Shown here: positions 49,570 to 59,662 of the stretch, piece after piece | Numbering within the stretch: position 1 is the first letter of the stretch | How the letters are laid out: each line of letters starts with the position of its first letter | Source of the DNA: Parvibaculaceae bacterium PLY_AMNH_Bact1 | GTDB taxonomy: Bacteria; Pseudomonadota; Alphaproteobacteria; Parvibaculales; Parvibaculaceae | Assembly (NCBI GenBank): GCA_032881465.1 | Contig: CP126168.1 | Span: 1,984,001 to 2,048,000, forward strand | Direction of reading: 5' to 3' | Length of the DNA stretch: 64,000 nucleotides | Translations under genes and position numbers: made by a program | Notes under the pieces: generated by a model | What the model was told of the DNA's origin: nothing | Database searches by the model: none | Seen by the model: only the letters and a program-made list of their open reading frames with translations

Positions 49570-51075
49570 CTATACAGTCAAAACGCGGCCCACTGCATCC
49601 TTCCAGCGCCCATATCGACTTTCCCGCGACACTTCGTCCATCACTGCGTCAAAACGGGCTTCCTGCTGCCATTGGGCAGAAACGCTGTCCTGGCCGCCGA
49701 AAAAGCCAACCTGCATGCCCGCAAGGTAGGCAGCGCCGAGCGCCGTCGTTTCTTGCACTACCGGGCGAACAACCGGCCTCCCCAAAAGATCAGAGAGATT
49801 TTGGGCAAACCAATTATTGGCGACCATGCCCCCGTCGACACGCAACTCGTTAGGTGCAGAAAGCCCTGCCCCTTCCATGTCCGCACCCATGGCGTCCATC
49901 AGGTCCCGCGTTTGATAGGAAACGGACTCAAGAGCCGCCCGCACAATTTCAGGAGCGCCTGTGTCCCGGGTCATGCCGAGAACTGCCCCGCGCGCATTTG
50001 GATCCCAGTAAGGCGCCCCAAGGCCCGTGAAGGCTGGAACCACAATTGCCTGAGAGTCAGGGTTGGCTTGTTTGGCAAGCGCTTCACTTTCCTCAGCTGA
50101 GGCGATGAACTTCATCTCGTCCCGCAGCCATTGGATCGTCGCACCAGCCATAAAGATGGACCCTTCAAGCGCGTAAGTTACCTTGCCGCCAATCCGATAG
50201 GCGACGGTGGCAAGCAAACGGTTTTGGGAGTGCACATGGGCGCTGCCGGTATTCACCAGCGCAAAACAGCCGGTCCCATAGGTCGACTTCATCATGCCGG
50301 GCTGGAAACAGGCCTGACCGACCGTCGCTGCCTGTTGGTCTCCCGCAATACCTGTTATCGGCAAGGTCACATCAAACAGGCCAGCCGCAGTCTCACCAAA
50401 GGCGGCACAACAATCTTTCACCTCCGGCAAAAGTGAACGTGGAATATCAAACCAGCCGAGGATTTCATCATCCCAATCTTGGCTGTCTATATTGAACAGA
50501 AGCGTGCGCGACGCATTGGTGGCATCTGTCACATGGGACGCGCCACCTGTCAGATTGTAGACAAGCCAACTGTCAATCGTCCCGAAACAGAGCTCGCCCT
50601 TGATGGCCCGAGCCCGTGCCCCCTCCACATTGTCCAGCAGCCAGGCGAGTTTGGTGCCCGAGAAATAGGGGTCGAGCAACAGTCCGGTTTTCTTCTGAGC
50701 AATCGGTTCCTTACCTTCGCTCTTAAGCCGGGCGCAGAGATCAGCGGTCCGACGGTCCTGCCAGACAATCGCGTTATGGAGAGGCTCGCCAGTCGCGCGA
50801 TCCCAAATAAGGCTCGTCTCTCGCTGATTGGTGATGCCAATCGCTGCAACTTCATCTGCCTGAACCCTCGACAGCACCTCCCGACACACCTCGAGCGTAT
50901 CCGCCCATATCTGATTGCCGTCATGTTCCACCCAGCCATCATTCGGGAAGATTTGGGGTAGTTCTTTCTGGGCGACCTGAACCGGCGTACCCTCGGCATC
51001 GAACAGGAGTGCCCGTGTACTCGTGGTCCCCTGATCAATACTCAGCACATACGCTTTGCCGCCGCTTTCAGCCAT
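49570..51075 (-). CDS. glpK: Glycerol kinase
   Basis: The ATG at 51073-51075 follows AGGGGA at 7 nt, giving 501 residues. FGGY-family motifs include [48 protein letters not shown] and STYGTGCF. It phosphorylates glycerol to glycerol 3-phosphate. No glpF or glpD is nearby; instead a GlcD-type flavoprotein follows. It diverges from moaA, 139 nt apart. Confidence 0.95.
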   Translation of the reverse strand: MAESGGKAYVLSIDQGTTSTRALLFDAEGTPVQVAQKELPQIFPNDGWVEHDGNQIWADTLEVCREVLSRVQADEVAAIGITNQRETSLIWDRATGEPLHNAIVWQDRRTADLCARLKSEGKEPIAQKKTGLLLDPYFSGTKLAWLLDNVEGARARAIKGELCFGTIDSWLVYNLTGGASHVTDATNASRTLLFNIDSQDWDDEILGWFDIPRSLLPEVKDCCAAFGETAAGLFDVTLPITGIAGDQQAATVGQACFQPGMMKSTYGTGCFALVNTGSAHVHSQNRLLATVAYRIGGKVTYALEGSIFMAGATIQWLRDEMKFIASAEESEALAKQANPDSQAIVVPAFTGLGAPYWDPNARGAVLGMTRDTGAPEIVRAALESVSYQTRDLMDAMGADMEGAGLSAPNELRVDGGMVANNWFAQNLSDLLGRPVVRPVVQETTALGAAYLAGMQVGFFGGQDSVSAQWQQEARFDAVMDEVSRESRYGRWKDAVGRVLTV

Positions 51076-51214
51076 TCTGCTGTCCCCTGCTTTCCTTTTT
51101 GGCCACATCTGACCTTTTCTTGAAGCCTAACCCGTCAAAATACGCTGGCAAAGTGCCTGTTTGCCCCCATATTGTCGGATAGCACCAGCCTCAAGGGCTG
51201 CCAGAGGGACCTTA

Positions 51215-52246
51215 ATGAGCCAGACCGACACCATCGCTAAGCAGCCGACTATGCCAAATATGATTGACCCGTTCGGACGCGCGGTCACCTATTTACGCGT
51301 ATCCGTTACGGATCGGTGTGATTTCCGCTGTGTCTACTGCATGTCCGAGCACATGACCTTTCTGCCCAAGAAAGACGTGCTGTCACTGGAAGAACTGGAA
51401 TCGGTTTGTAACGCTTTCATCAAAAAAGGCGTCCGAAAGCTCCGCCTGACCGGCGGCGAGCCATTGGTCCGCAAAGACATTATGGTTTTGATCAACCGCC
51501 TAGGGGCGAAGGTAAAGTCCGGAGAGCTGGACGAACTGACCCTTACAACCAACGGGTCCCAACTCACCAGATTTGCAGATGACCTCTATGCTGCTGGCGT
51601 CCGGCGGATCAATGTGTCGCTCGACACGCTCAACCCAGAAAAATTTGCAGAAATCACCCGCTGGGGGCGCCTGCCTCAGGTTCTAGAGGGCATTGAAGCA
51701 GCGAAAGCAGCGGGTCTGAAAGTAAAGATCAACGCCGTCGCACTGAAAGACGAAAACGAATCTGAAATTCCCTCAATGATTGAGTGGGCCCATGGCAACA
51801 GCCACGACCTCACCCTTATAGAGACTATGCCTATGGGCGACATTGATGAGGATCGGACGGATCAGTACCTGCCCCTCTCAAAGGTTTGCTCCGATCTTGA
51901 GAAGCGGTGGACCTTGACAGATCTTCCGGAACGCACTGGCGGCCCAGCGCGTTACGTGCGCATTGAAGAGACCGGCGGCAAGCTCGGATTCATCACGCCC
52001 CTTACCCACAATTTCTGTGAAAGCTGCAACCGAGTACGTCTTACCTGTACAGGACAGCTCTATATGTGCCTCGGTCAGGACGACAATGCAGACCTGCGGG
52101 CGGCACTGCGAGAAGGCGGACAAGCCGCCCTCTCAGACACGATTGACGAAGCCATTGGCCGCAAACCAAAGGGCCATGACTTCATCATTGATCGGGACCA
52201 TAAAGCTCCAGCCGTCGGCCGGCATATGTCGCTGACCGGCGGCTGA
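51215..52246 (+). CDS. moaA: GTP 3',8-cyclase MoaA
   Basis: The ATG at 51215 has GAGGGACC upstream and gives 343 residues. It is a radical SAM enzyme with CDFRCVYC (CxxxCxxC) at about residues 36-43, a C-terminal second iron-sulphur site ([20 protein letters not shown]) and the essential GG end (SLTGG). It makes the first intermediate of molybdenum cofactor. It stands near the Mo subunit gene at 44849. Confidence 0.96.
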   Translation: MSQTDTIAKQPTMPNMIDPFGRAVTYLRVSVTDRCDFRCVYCMSEHMTFLPKKDVLSLEELESVCNAFIKKGVRKLRLTGGEPLVRKDIMVLINRLGAKVKSGELDELTLTTNGSQLTRFADDLYAAGVRRINVSLDTLNPEKFAEITRWGRLPQVLEGIEAAKAAGLKVKINAVALKDENESEIPSMIEWAHGNSHDLTLIETMPMGDIDEDRTDQYLPLSKVCSDLEKRWTLTDLPERTGGPARYVRIEETGGKLGFITPLTHNFCESCNRVRLTCTGQLYMCLGQDDNADLRAALREGGQAALSDTIDEAIGRKPKGHDFIIDRDHKAPAVGRHMSLTGG

Positions 52247-52278
52247 CCCTGCTTTTTGGCCAGGTCTTTAATCAGTCC

Positions 52279-53385
52279 TTAGAACGCCTTCTGCCAGCCG
52301 ATGGTGACCATGAGATCGGTTTCCATCTGAGGGCCATTAAGGTTCTCATATATCGGTGCCCCGACTTCAAGTGCAAGACGGTGACCTTCAAGGAAACCTG
52401 ATTGCCCTGCGAGATTAAGTCCCACAAAGGCTTCCACCCGCTTGCCGCCAAAATTGTCCGGGTCAGCAGTTTGGACGGGGGCTGTTATTCGAGGATCAAA
52501 CCCCTCAATCGTGCCCTCATGCTTTGCAGTCAATCGGCCCGACAGACTGATCCACGGCTGGAATTGATAGGAACTCCAAGCCGTTAGCTGGTGCTTATTC
52601 CCAAGTGTGTAACCCTCGTCATTGGTGCCCGTCCGCAGGGTTGAGCGCCATTGTGCGCCCCAGCCCCAGTTAGCATCGGTACCGGTGTAGGTCATCCCAG
52701 GCTCAAGGTCGAACGTGCCTGAACCCAATTGCATGGCGTAGGGAAGACGCAATGTTGGACGCGTGCCCATAGGCGTCAGAACACTATCCGACTCTGTGAT
52801 AGAGCCCGTCGGAATGCTCACACCCAGATTGGCATGCAGCTTGTGCCCCTCTTCATCGTGCAGGCTGACGAGAGCAGACGCCTTTGTGTCGCCAATCCCT
52901 GAGCTTTTTGTTGTGAAGGTGCCAAGCCGCGTCGTCCCGGCCATGCCCTGAAACGTGACGTGGTCCATTTCCTTTTCGAGGTACATGCCCATCAGCATCA
53001 AAGTGATGTCATCCGTCGGCGCATACATGGCACCAAACATATGCATGTCCATAGTCATCTCGGTAGGCACAACACGCAATGTTGGTGGACCCGCAAAACG
53101 ATTAGGTACAGTTGTTACAATCTCTTCCGGGCTGAGAGAATTTGTGCCACTGCGGTTACCTTCCATATCCATATGCATAAAGCGGTAGGAGAACATGATC
53201 TCCCCTGCTTTGTGCAGATGGTCACCCATCACACCAATCGGCGCGTGGGCATAGGCATTGGTCGCATCCGGTTCGTGATCAACGCCATCATGGGCGAAAG
53301 ACGGTGTCGAGAATGCCAGAGCAGCGGAGACAGCAATACCCATTGCGGATGCTGATTGTGACCACCTGATAGTAGAGTTTGTCAT
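52279..53385 (-). CDS. Met/His-rich outer-membrane protein of a copper locus
   Basis: The ATG at 53383-53385 follows AGGAGG at 9 nt; the product is 368 residues. It has a signal peptide (about residues 1-31, ending PSFA), then a His-rich HDGVDHEPD start and Met/His clusters FMHMDMEGN, TEMTMDMHMFGAM and LMLMGMYLEKEMDH. The rest has alternating polar/hydrophobic strands and a terminal Phe, as in outer-membrane barrels annotated only as transporter. Methionine clusters fit Cu(I) handling. It follows the copper receptor after a 78-nt gap. Confidence 0.7.
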   Translation of the reverse strand: MTNSTIRWSQSASAMGIAVSAALAFSTPSFAHDGVDHEPDATNAYAHAPIGVMGDHLHKAGEIMFSYRFMHMDMEGNRSGTNSLSPEEIVTTVPNRFAGPPTLRVVPTEMTMDMHMFGAMYAPTDDITLMLMGMYLEKEMDHVTFQGMAGTTRLGTFTTKSSGIGDTKASALVSLHDEEGHKLHANLGVSIPTGSITESDSVLTPMGTRPTLRLPYAMQLGSGTFDLEPGMTYTGTDANWGWGAQWRSTLRTGTNDEGYTLGNKHQLTAWSSYQFQPWISLSGRLTAKHEGTIEGFDPRITAPVQTADPDNFGGKRVEAFVGLNLAGQSGFLEGHRLALEVGAPIYENLNGPQMETDLMVTIGWQKAF

Positions 53386-53463
53386 TGTATGTTTCCTCCT
53401 GAAACAGTTAGGGGAGAAGCTGAACCTCTTGATGGATTGCAAAGGCCCACCTTCTCCAAGGCA

Positions 53464-55599
53464 TCAAAAATTCAGTGAAACTTTCAAAAACGCTGACCGG
53501 CCAGGCTCATCCACCTGTACGCTGGCACCAGAGAAAACATCTTCCCTGTTGAGGTGATAGGCATAGTCAGCATCAAGAATATTTGAGACACCGCCCTCAA
53601 GAGCAACGGCATCATTGATCAGGTATTTCCCGAACACACCCAAGGTTGCCCATGAAGATGTTCTTCCCGCATCGCGGCCTGTCCCCGTGGTCAGGTCTGC
53701 ATCGACACGTGTTGCTTTAGCGGCCATGTCGACACGTGCGCCCACCAGCCACTCTGTTGCGTCATATCGAAGTTCGAAATGGGCCTCTACCGGCGGAATC
53801 TGAGCAAGAGCCCGGTCATCCGTTTCATTTTGCCCGTAGGTGTAGGCAACACCTGCAGAGCCTTCCCAGCCCGACGCAAAGGCATGGCGCGCTTCCAGTT
53901 CACCGCCGGCCAACGTCGCCCGCACATTGCGATAAATCGTCGTGCGTGTATCATTGGTCAGAATGCTGGCCTGTGCACGCGCCCGGTCGCGAAGAATATA
54001 ATCTTCAACGCGATCATAGTAGAGCGATCCAGAAAGACCCCAGGCCCCGCCATCGGACGCAAAGCCCACATCAATTTGATGATGACGCTCTGGATCAAGG
54101 TTGGGGTTTCCAACCCAGCTGCTCACGCCCCCGGGCCCCATAAAGTTTGAGAGATAGCGTTCTGTTGCATCTGGTGAGCGCATGGAATGGCTCGCCCCAG
54201 CAAAAACACTCGTGAGATCCGACACATCATGCTCAAGCCGGGCCAACCCGCTTATATTGTGGTCCGTTGTCCGGTCCGCCGTGATGCCGTAGTGGGCCTG
54301 ATAAAGGTTGTTCGCAGACCGAAACACACCTCCGCCCACAGGGCTGATACGCGCTTGAACATCTGCCTTACGGGCCTCAGACGTGACATTGTCATAGCGA
54401 AGCCCGAGTGTAAGACCGGTTGCCCCACCGAGGGGTAGAACGCCCTCTGCGAACAGACCAACCTGCGTGATCGCAACATCTGGCCAGAGCAGGTTTTGCA
54501 GAACCGTAGCGGTCGCACCTGTCGGACCATCCAGCCGCCGCGCCTCCCGTTCATTTCGCTGCAGATCCACCCCAACAGAGAGGGACAGATCATCGAACCG
54601 CAAGTCGCCAATGACCCGCCCGCCATAGGTGTCCGACGTGCTGTCGACAAAACGGGCTCGCATGGCAGTGAAAGGACGCAGAGAGAAATTGTCCATCTCA
54701 TGGTCAACCAACGACCCATAGGCCTCAAGGCGGAGACGAGAAAGCAACCCGTCAAAATCTAATATGCCTTTGGCGGTGATTTTGACCGAGTCAGACAAGG
54801 GCGAGTCCATGCCGACACCGGGAAACAAGGCATCCGTCACACGGTCTTGTTCAATATCGACAGAGAAAAATTGATTGGGTGTAGGCGTGAGCGAGAGGCC
54901 AATCCCTCCGTGCCGTTGGCGGTATGAAGTCGCAACTTCATTCCCGTCGCCATCGTCATAATTGCCAGCATCAACATAAGTAGCATCAGCGCGGACTGAG
55001 CCCCAGCTATCCCCAACAAGTCCGACGCCAGACGCTCTTTTGGACGAGCCATTGCTCTCATAACCGACAGAGACATCGCCTTTGCTGGTCCAGTTGTTCA
55101 ATCGCACAGGGTCCCGTTCGAAAAGCACCGTGCCCCCTGTGCCTCCAGCGCCATAGAGCACGCTGGAATACCCCTTCAATACGGTCACGCGGTCATAGGT
55201 ATCCATATTGATGAAGGAGGCAGGTGGATCCATCCGGTTCGGACAAGCGCCATACTGAGAAGCCCCGTCATTCAAAATGTTGATCTGATTTTGCTGCTGG
55301 CCCCGAATGACCGGGTCAACGCCATGTCCGCCCATACGGCCGGCTGAGATGCCAACCGTGGAACGCAGATAAGCGCCGCTATCCGTTTCAGGCGTCAGGC
55401 GCTCACGCGGAAAGCTTTGGCGGATCGACGGGTCGCCCTCACTCGCGCGCACGACTATTTCAGAGAGATGAAGCCCTGCAGCCTCATCATTTGCTGAAGA
55501 TGCAGATACAGAACCAATTAATGGAATAAGCGCCACTGTGCTTAACAGCACAAAATGGCCGCCAAAGCGTCGTCCCAGACGCTCGGGTGGAAATGTCAC
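53464..55599 (-). CDS. oprC: TonB-dependent copper receptor, OprC/NosA-like
   Basis: The 711-residue receptor starts at a GTG with AGGGGA about 9 nt upstream. It has a signal peptide, a plug domain with VIRGQQQNQINILNDG and ACPNRMDPP, and a 22-strand-type barrel ending in the Phe of KVSLNF. Cys119-x3-Met123 and His300-x-Met302 are 181 residues apart, as in the CxxxM-HxM Cu(I) site described for Pseudomonas OprC. It probably imports copper across the outer membrane. It is preceded by the DUF2946 gene and followed by the Met-rich protein. Confidence 0.85.
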   Translation of the reverse strand: MTFPPERLGRRFGGHFVLLSTVALIPLIGSVSASSANDEAAGLHLSEIVVRASEGDPSIRQSFPRERLTPETDSGAYLRSTVGISAGRMGGHGVDPVIRGQQQNQINILNDGASQYGACPNRMDPPASFINMDTYDRVTVLKGYSSVLYGAGGTGGTVLFERDPVRLNNWTSKGDVSVGYESNGSSKRASGVGLVGDSWGSVRADATYVDAGNYDDGDGNEVATSYRQRHGGIGLSLTPTPNQFFSVDIEQDRVTDALFPGVGMDSPLSDSVKITAKGILDFDGLLSRLRLEAYGSLVDHEMDNFSLRPFTAMRARFVDSTSDTYGGRVIGDLRFDDLSLSVGVDLQRNEREARRLDGPTGATATVLQNLLWPDVAITQVGLFAEGVLPLGGATGLTLGLRYDNVTSEARKADVQARISPVGGGVFRSANNLYQAHYGITADRTTDHNISGLARLEHDVSDLTSVFAGASHSMRSPDATERYLSNFMGPGGVSSWVGNPNLDPERHHQIDVGFASDGGAWGLSGSLYYDRVEDYILRDRARAQASILTNDTRTTIYRNVRATLAGGELEARHAFASGWEGSAGVAYTYGQNETDDRALAQIPPVEAHFELRYDATEWLVGARVDMAAKATRVDADLTTGTGRDAGRTSSWATLGVFGKYLINDAVALEGGVSNILDADYAYHLNREDVFSGASVQVDEPGRSAFLKVSLNF

Positions 55600-55666
55600 G
55601 TAAAATGTCCCCTAGGAATTCAGACTCGAAAGATCGAAAAATCAGTGCGCAAGGCACTGTCTGAAT

Positions 55667-56083
55667 TCAGGCAGGAGGAGCTCTCGTGGGGTGAGAACTG
55701 ATAACATGAGACGCAAGCTGGCCTTGATCTATTGGGGGAGAAGCGCCAGCCAGCATGTACGAACGCTGTAGAACCAGCTTGATGGCCCCACAGCCACACC
55801 CAGCACCAGAGGTACAGGCGCAGACAGTACAGACATCACATCCCGCACTGTTGCTGGTCTTATCACCAGGCGTGTCCGCGCCGTCTCCAAGATAGATGTC
55901 TTCGATGCCTGCAGTGGTGCAGATCGTGACCCAGAATTCGTCACCCGACTCTGCGGCAAGGGCACCAGCGAAGGGCAGCATCAGCTGAATAAGCAGCGCC
56001 CACACGCCGAGCACCGCGACAACGAAACGCCGTGTATCGCCAGTCTGTGCACCTTGGGTGCGTGTGGTTGATTTTGGCCCCAT
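55667..56083 (-). CDS. DUF2946-like Cys-rich membrane protein
   Basis: The 138-residue protein has one hydrophobic helix at about residues 20-43 and a Cys cluster CDVCTVCACTSGAGCGCG at about residues 80-97. DUF2946 proteins commonly neighbour TonB copper receptors. The thiols may bind Cu(I) in the periplasm. It begins 205 nt from the divergent nadK gene and ends 67 nt before the receptor gene. Confidence 0.7.
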   Translation of the reverse strand: MGPKSTTRTQGAQTGDTRRFVVAVLGVWALLIQLMLPFAGALAAESGDEFWVTICTTAGIEDIYLGDGADTPGDKTSNSAGCDVCTVCACTSGAGCGCGAIKLVLQRSYMLAGASPPIDQGQLASHVISSHPTRAPPA

Positions 56084-56258
56084 GCCGCTCGTTACCCTTC
56101 TGAACTCGTCAATTTCTAACTGGACTATCGCATCCTGTCATCAGGACGAAATGCCTCATGCGGTTTGCGACGGCGATTGGCCCAAGAATCACTCATAAAT
56201 TCAAACCGTTACCTAAAACGCTTGAAAGGTTATAGTGCGCTCCACATTTAACGCCTTG

Positions 56259-56271
56259 ACCTGAATCAGGT
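56259..56271. promoter_or_regulatory. Palindrome upstream of nadK
   Basis: ACCTGA-A-TCAGGT is a 13-bp perfect palindrome 17 nt before the nadK start, within the 205-nt spacer shared with the copper genes. It could be an operator for either side. No known metal-regulator consensus is matched with confidence. Confidence 0.3.
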
Positions 56272-56288
56272 GGAAAACGGAGCCGGAG

Positions 56289-57056
56289 ATGAAGTTCCGC
56301 AATATTGCCTTTGTGGCGACCGACGTGCCGGAAGCACAAGCCGCGCTCAAAAACTTGAGTGCGCGCTATGGCAATGCCGACATGGAAGATGCAGACGTCA
56401 TCGTCGCTCTTGGGGGCGATGGCCTTATGCTGCAAACGCTCCACACCTATATGGACAGGCGCATCCCGATATACGGTATGAACCGCGGATCGGTGGGCTT
56501 CCTGATGAACGAGTTCCAGGACAACAACCTGCCTGAGCGCTTGAACGCTGCTGAAATCACCACCCTCCACCCCTTGAGGATGGAAGTTACCGTCGCAGAC
56601 GGCAGCAAACACTCAGCACTGGCTATTAATGAGGTCGCCTTGTTGCGAGAAACCTACCAGGCGGCAAAGATTCGAATCTCTATCGACGGTAAAGTACGCA
56701 TGGAGGAGCTGATCTGTGACGGCGTTCTGGTCGCCACACCAGCCGGCAGCACCGCCTACAATTTTTCTGCCCAGGGTCCGATTGTGCCCATTGGCGCAGA
56801 GCTTCTGGCGCTAACACCCATAAGCGCCTTCAGGCCGCGGCGTTGGCGCGGCGCCCTGCTGCCCCATACAGCCGAAGTCCGGTTTGAAATTCTGGAAGCA
56901 GGAAAGCGGCCGGTCAGTTGCGTTGCCGACCACTCAGAAGTTCGAAACGTGACGGACGTCCATATCTCGGAGGAACGATCCGTCGAACTGCTGATGATGT
57001 TTGATGAAGGCCATAGCCTGGATGAACGCATTCTACGCGAACAGTTTCTTCCTTGA
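56289..57056 (+). CDS. nadK: NAD kinase
   Basis: The 255-residue product has the [18 protein letters not shown] motif (GGDG) with its catalytic Asp, the NE/D region ([10 protein letters not shown]) and [17 protein letters not shown]. It phosphorylates NAD to NADP, using ATP or possibly polyphosphate. The ATG follows CGGAG closely. The next gene overlaps its stop by 4 nt. Confidence 0.93.
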   Translation: MKFRNIAFVATDVPEAQAALKNLSARYGNADMEDADVIVALGGDGLMLQTLHTYMDRRIPIYGMNRGSVGFLMNEFQDNNLPERLNAAEITTLHPLRMEVTVADGSKHSALAINEVALLRETYQAAKIRISIDGKVRMEELICDGVLVATPAGSTAYNFSAQGPIVPIGAELLALTPISAFRPRRWRGALLPHTAEVRFEILEAGKRPVSCVADHSEVRNVTDVHISEERSVELLMMFDEGHSLDERILREQFLP

Positions 57057-58141
57057 ACTCTAACAATCCTCTTTCCAAGCCGGCAGAGGATATCAGGCTC
57101 TCGCCTAGACAGGTCGCCGTTGCTCTTGCCGCGGGATCGCTTGGAGGCACGCTCTTCGCTTTCCTCGGCGCACCCCTCGCCTGGATGTTGGGTGCCATGG
57201 CAGCAACCACATGCCTCGCCCTCTTCGGAGCAAAAACAGAGATATACCCCAGCACTGTGAGCATCATGGTCGCGGTCCTCGGCGTCCTGATGGGGTCTGC
57301 CTTTACACCCGATATCGTCAAGCAAGCCGCTAACTGGGTACCAAGCGTGATCCTGATGATAATCGTCATGACCGCATTTGCCGCAGCCGGCTACATCATT
57401 TTTCGGCGGCTTGGCAGATATGATCCGGTCACAGCCTATTTTTCTGCGGTGCCAGGTGGTTTCACCGAAATGACATTGATGGGCACAGACTTAGGCGGAG
57501 ACGCCAAAACCATAGCACTCGCACATGCGACCAGGATCTTGATCGTGGTGAGCGTTATCCCCTTCTACTTTCGTGGCATTTTGGGGCTGGAAATCCCGAC
57601 GCTTCCCTCCAATCTTCTGAGCATCGCATTCTTTCCAGTCGCCGATGCCATCATCCTGTCCGGCTGCGCGGTTGTCGGGCTGTATTCGGCGCGTTGGATG
57701 AAACTTCCCGCCCCCGCCTTTCTCGGCCCAATGGCGTTGAGTGCTCTGGCACACGCCACCGGTTTGACCACAAATGCCCCGCCTCTTGAACTCATCGCCA
57801 TCGCTCAGATTATTGTGGGAGCATCAATCGGCAGCCGTTTTGCAGGCCAGACCTGGAAAAACGCCCGAAAAACCATCCTCCTTGCCACGCTCACGACGGG
57901 TCTGATGATCGTTGCTGCATCCCTGGTCGGCTTGGGAATGGCCGATATTCTAAAACGCCCCATGGAAGCACTCGTTTTGGCGTTAAGCCCCGGCGGATTG
58001 ACGGAAATGGCGCTGATCGCACTGACTTTGGGCGTTAACACGGCCTATGTCTCGACCCTTCACATCCTCCGGATCCTCTTTGTATTGATGGCAGCGCCTC
58101 TTGTGGGCGCAAAAATCAGCCCAGAAAAACCACCTCGGTAA
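57053..58141 (+). CDS. AbrB-family integral membrane protein
   Basis: The 362-residue protein starts at a TTG overlapping the nadK stop (TTGA). It has about ten to eleven membrane helices and two repeated halves, each with the signature [10 protein letters not shown] (about residues 126-135) and LSPGGLTEM (about 305-313). The family was formerly annotated as ammonia monooxygenase and includes E. coli AbrB; transport function is not established. Coupling to nadK is clear but its meaning is not. Confidence 0.8.
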   Translation: MNSNNPLSKPAEDIRLSPRQVAVALAAGSLGGTLFAFLGAPLAWMLGAMAATTCLALFGAKTEIYPSTVSIMVAVLGVLMGSAFTPDIVKQAANWVPSVILMIIVMTAFAAAGYIIFRRLGRYDPVTAYFSAVPGGFTEMTLMGTDLGGDAKTIALAHATRILIVVSVIPFYFRGILGLEIPTLPSNLLSIAFFPVADAIILSGCAVVGLYSARWMKLPAPAFLGPMALSALAHATGLTTNAPPLELIAIAQIIVGASIGSRFAGQTWKNARKTILLATLTTGLMIVAASLVGLGMADILKRPMEALVLALSPGGLTEMALIALTLGVNTAYVSTLHILRILFVLMAAPLVGAKISPEKPPR

Positions 58142-58203
58142 ATGGATTGTTAAACTGACCTGTCTAAAATGAACCGAGTAACAAAGGATTGGGGAGTCCA
58201 CGG

Positions 58204-58707
58204 GTGAGCGAAATGACATGGACCACGGAGAATCTCGACATGGTTGCGCAGAGTCGCAAAGTCACCCCTAAGAGGCTATTGCCCGCACGCATTTCCCGCG
58301 AAGACCTGATCGCCCGCGCCGAAAAAGCAATCGACAGCATGCGCGATGAGTTCGCAGGTTGGATTCAAGAAGAAGCAGAAGACCTCACAACGGCCCTTAC
58401 TGCCTGGCTTGAAATACCAACGGACGCAGAACGTACAGATGATTTGTTCCGACGCGCCCACGATCTAAAGGGACAGGCACCAACGCTCGGCTATCCCATT
58501 GTAGGCCGTATCGCGACATCGCTTTGCGAACTGCTTGGGTGTCAAAAAGTCGACCTCGCCGAGTTGGTTATGCTCACCAAGAGTCACGTTGGCGCCATCA
58601 AAGCCGCCGTGCGTGATGAGGTTCGCGATGAGACGAATGCGACCGCCGCAGCCCTCGCATCCGAGCTGGAAGCAGCCGTCAACACGCTCTACGAAAAACT
58701 CAATTAA
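58204..58707 (+). CDS. Orphan Hpt-domain protein
   Basis: The GTG at 58204 lies 7 nt after GGGGAG; an ATG at 58213 is an alternative. The 167-residue product carries a histidine phosphotransfer motif, FRRAHDLKGQAPTLGYP, with the phosphorylatable His at about residue 86, in a helical bundle. No histidine kinase or response regulator is adjacent. Its 3' end overlaps the convergent Nudix gene by 8 nt. Confidence 0.8.
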   Translation: MSEMTWTTENLDMVAQSRKVTPKRLLPARISREDLIARAEKAIDSMRDEFAGWIQEEAEDLTTALTAWLEIPTDAERTDDLFRRAHDLKGQAPTLGYPIVGRIATSLCELLGCQKVDLAELVMLTKSHVGAIKAAVRDEVRDETNATAAALASELEAAVNTLYEKLN

Positions 58708-59512
58708 TCCGGTCCATGGCCTCTTCGACAACGGAATAGTCTGCCTCTGCCGGAATGCAGAGCTTGGACACGCCATCAATTTCGCGCACGACAGGCTCCA
58801 CAGTGACAACCTGTGTTGCTTGTGCGGTGGAAAGAGCTGCGGCCACATTAGGCGAGCGTCCCAGTTTTTCGACATTCAATCGTGTCGGGAAGATGATCGT
58901 CCGCCGTTTTTCTTCTGCATCTTTCAAAGCCGCGGCTGGTTCAATCCAAACGGAGTCGACACTCTCGTGCCCGTCATGAACCGCGAGATGATCGTCAGGG
59001 GCGGCTGCAAGGTAGAAATAGGTGTCAAATCTCTTCGGCATCATCTTCGGCGTGATCCAATGTGCAAAGGGCACCAACGCATCGCAGGCTAGGTGAAGAT
59101 CTTCCTGTTCGAGGAAATCCGCAATGGGGACCTCTCCTTTGTGCAACCTATCCCGCCAAGGCTCCATGCCTTCTAAGCGCTTGCCATCGACAAACGACGT
59201 TGTCCCTTTTGGCCGCGCAAGCAGCACACCGCATTCCTCAAAGGCTTCACGAATAGCCGCGACCTGGATCGCAAGTTCGCCATCAGAAACACCGTCGGCC
59301 CCATCGCAGCGTGCGCGAATGGCAGGCGCCTTATCGCCTTCATCAAGCTTTCCACCTGGGAAGACGAGAGCACCAGAGGCAAAGTCGATCTGATGGTGAC
59401 GAACGACCATGAAGACTTCGAGGCCCGGCTCTCCGTCTCTGAGCAACATGATTGTCGCCGCTGGAATCAACGGTTTTGCAGTTTTCTCGCTCAACTCATC
59501 CCCCAATATCAA
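58700..59512 (-). CDS. Nudix hydrolase, NUDT19-like
   Basis: The 270-residue product (first possible start a TTG at 59512; another TTG at 59494 has GGGGAT nearby) has a Nudix box interrupted by an insertion. FPGGKLDEGD is separated from REAFEECGVLL by about 27 residues instead of the usual 7. Such an insertion is the hallmark of NUDT19-type CoA diphosphatases. CoA or acyl-CoA may be the substrate. No ATG start is available in frame, so the start is uncertain. Confidence 0.8.
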   Translation of the reverse strand: MILGDELSEKTAKPLIPAATIMLLRDGEPGLEVFMVVRHHQIDFASGALVFPGGKLDEGDKAPAIRARCDGADGVSDGELAIQVAAIREAFEECGVLLARPKGTTSFVDGKRLEGMEPWRDRLHKGEVPIADFLEQEDLHLACDALVPFAHWITPKMMPKRFDTYFYLAAAPDDHLAVHDGHESVDSVWIEPAAALKDAEEKRRTIIFPTRLNVEKLGRSPNVAAALSTAQATQVVTVEPVVREIDGVSKLCIPAEADYSVVEEAMDRIN

Positions 59513-59662
59513 TTGGATGACCCTAGCGCTTTGGCCGTCATAGAAACAAATTTAGTCAAATTTGCACGGCGAACGCGACGTCATCCTAACGCGCGACACT
59601 TAGATTGGTGCGCAAGTTCAGACAGATTTCGACCCCAGATTCTATCTCGGTGCCATTAGATT

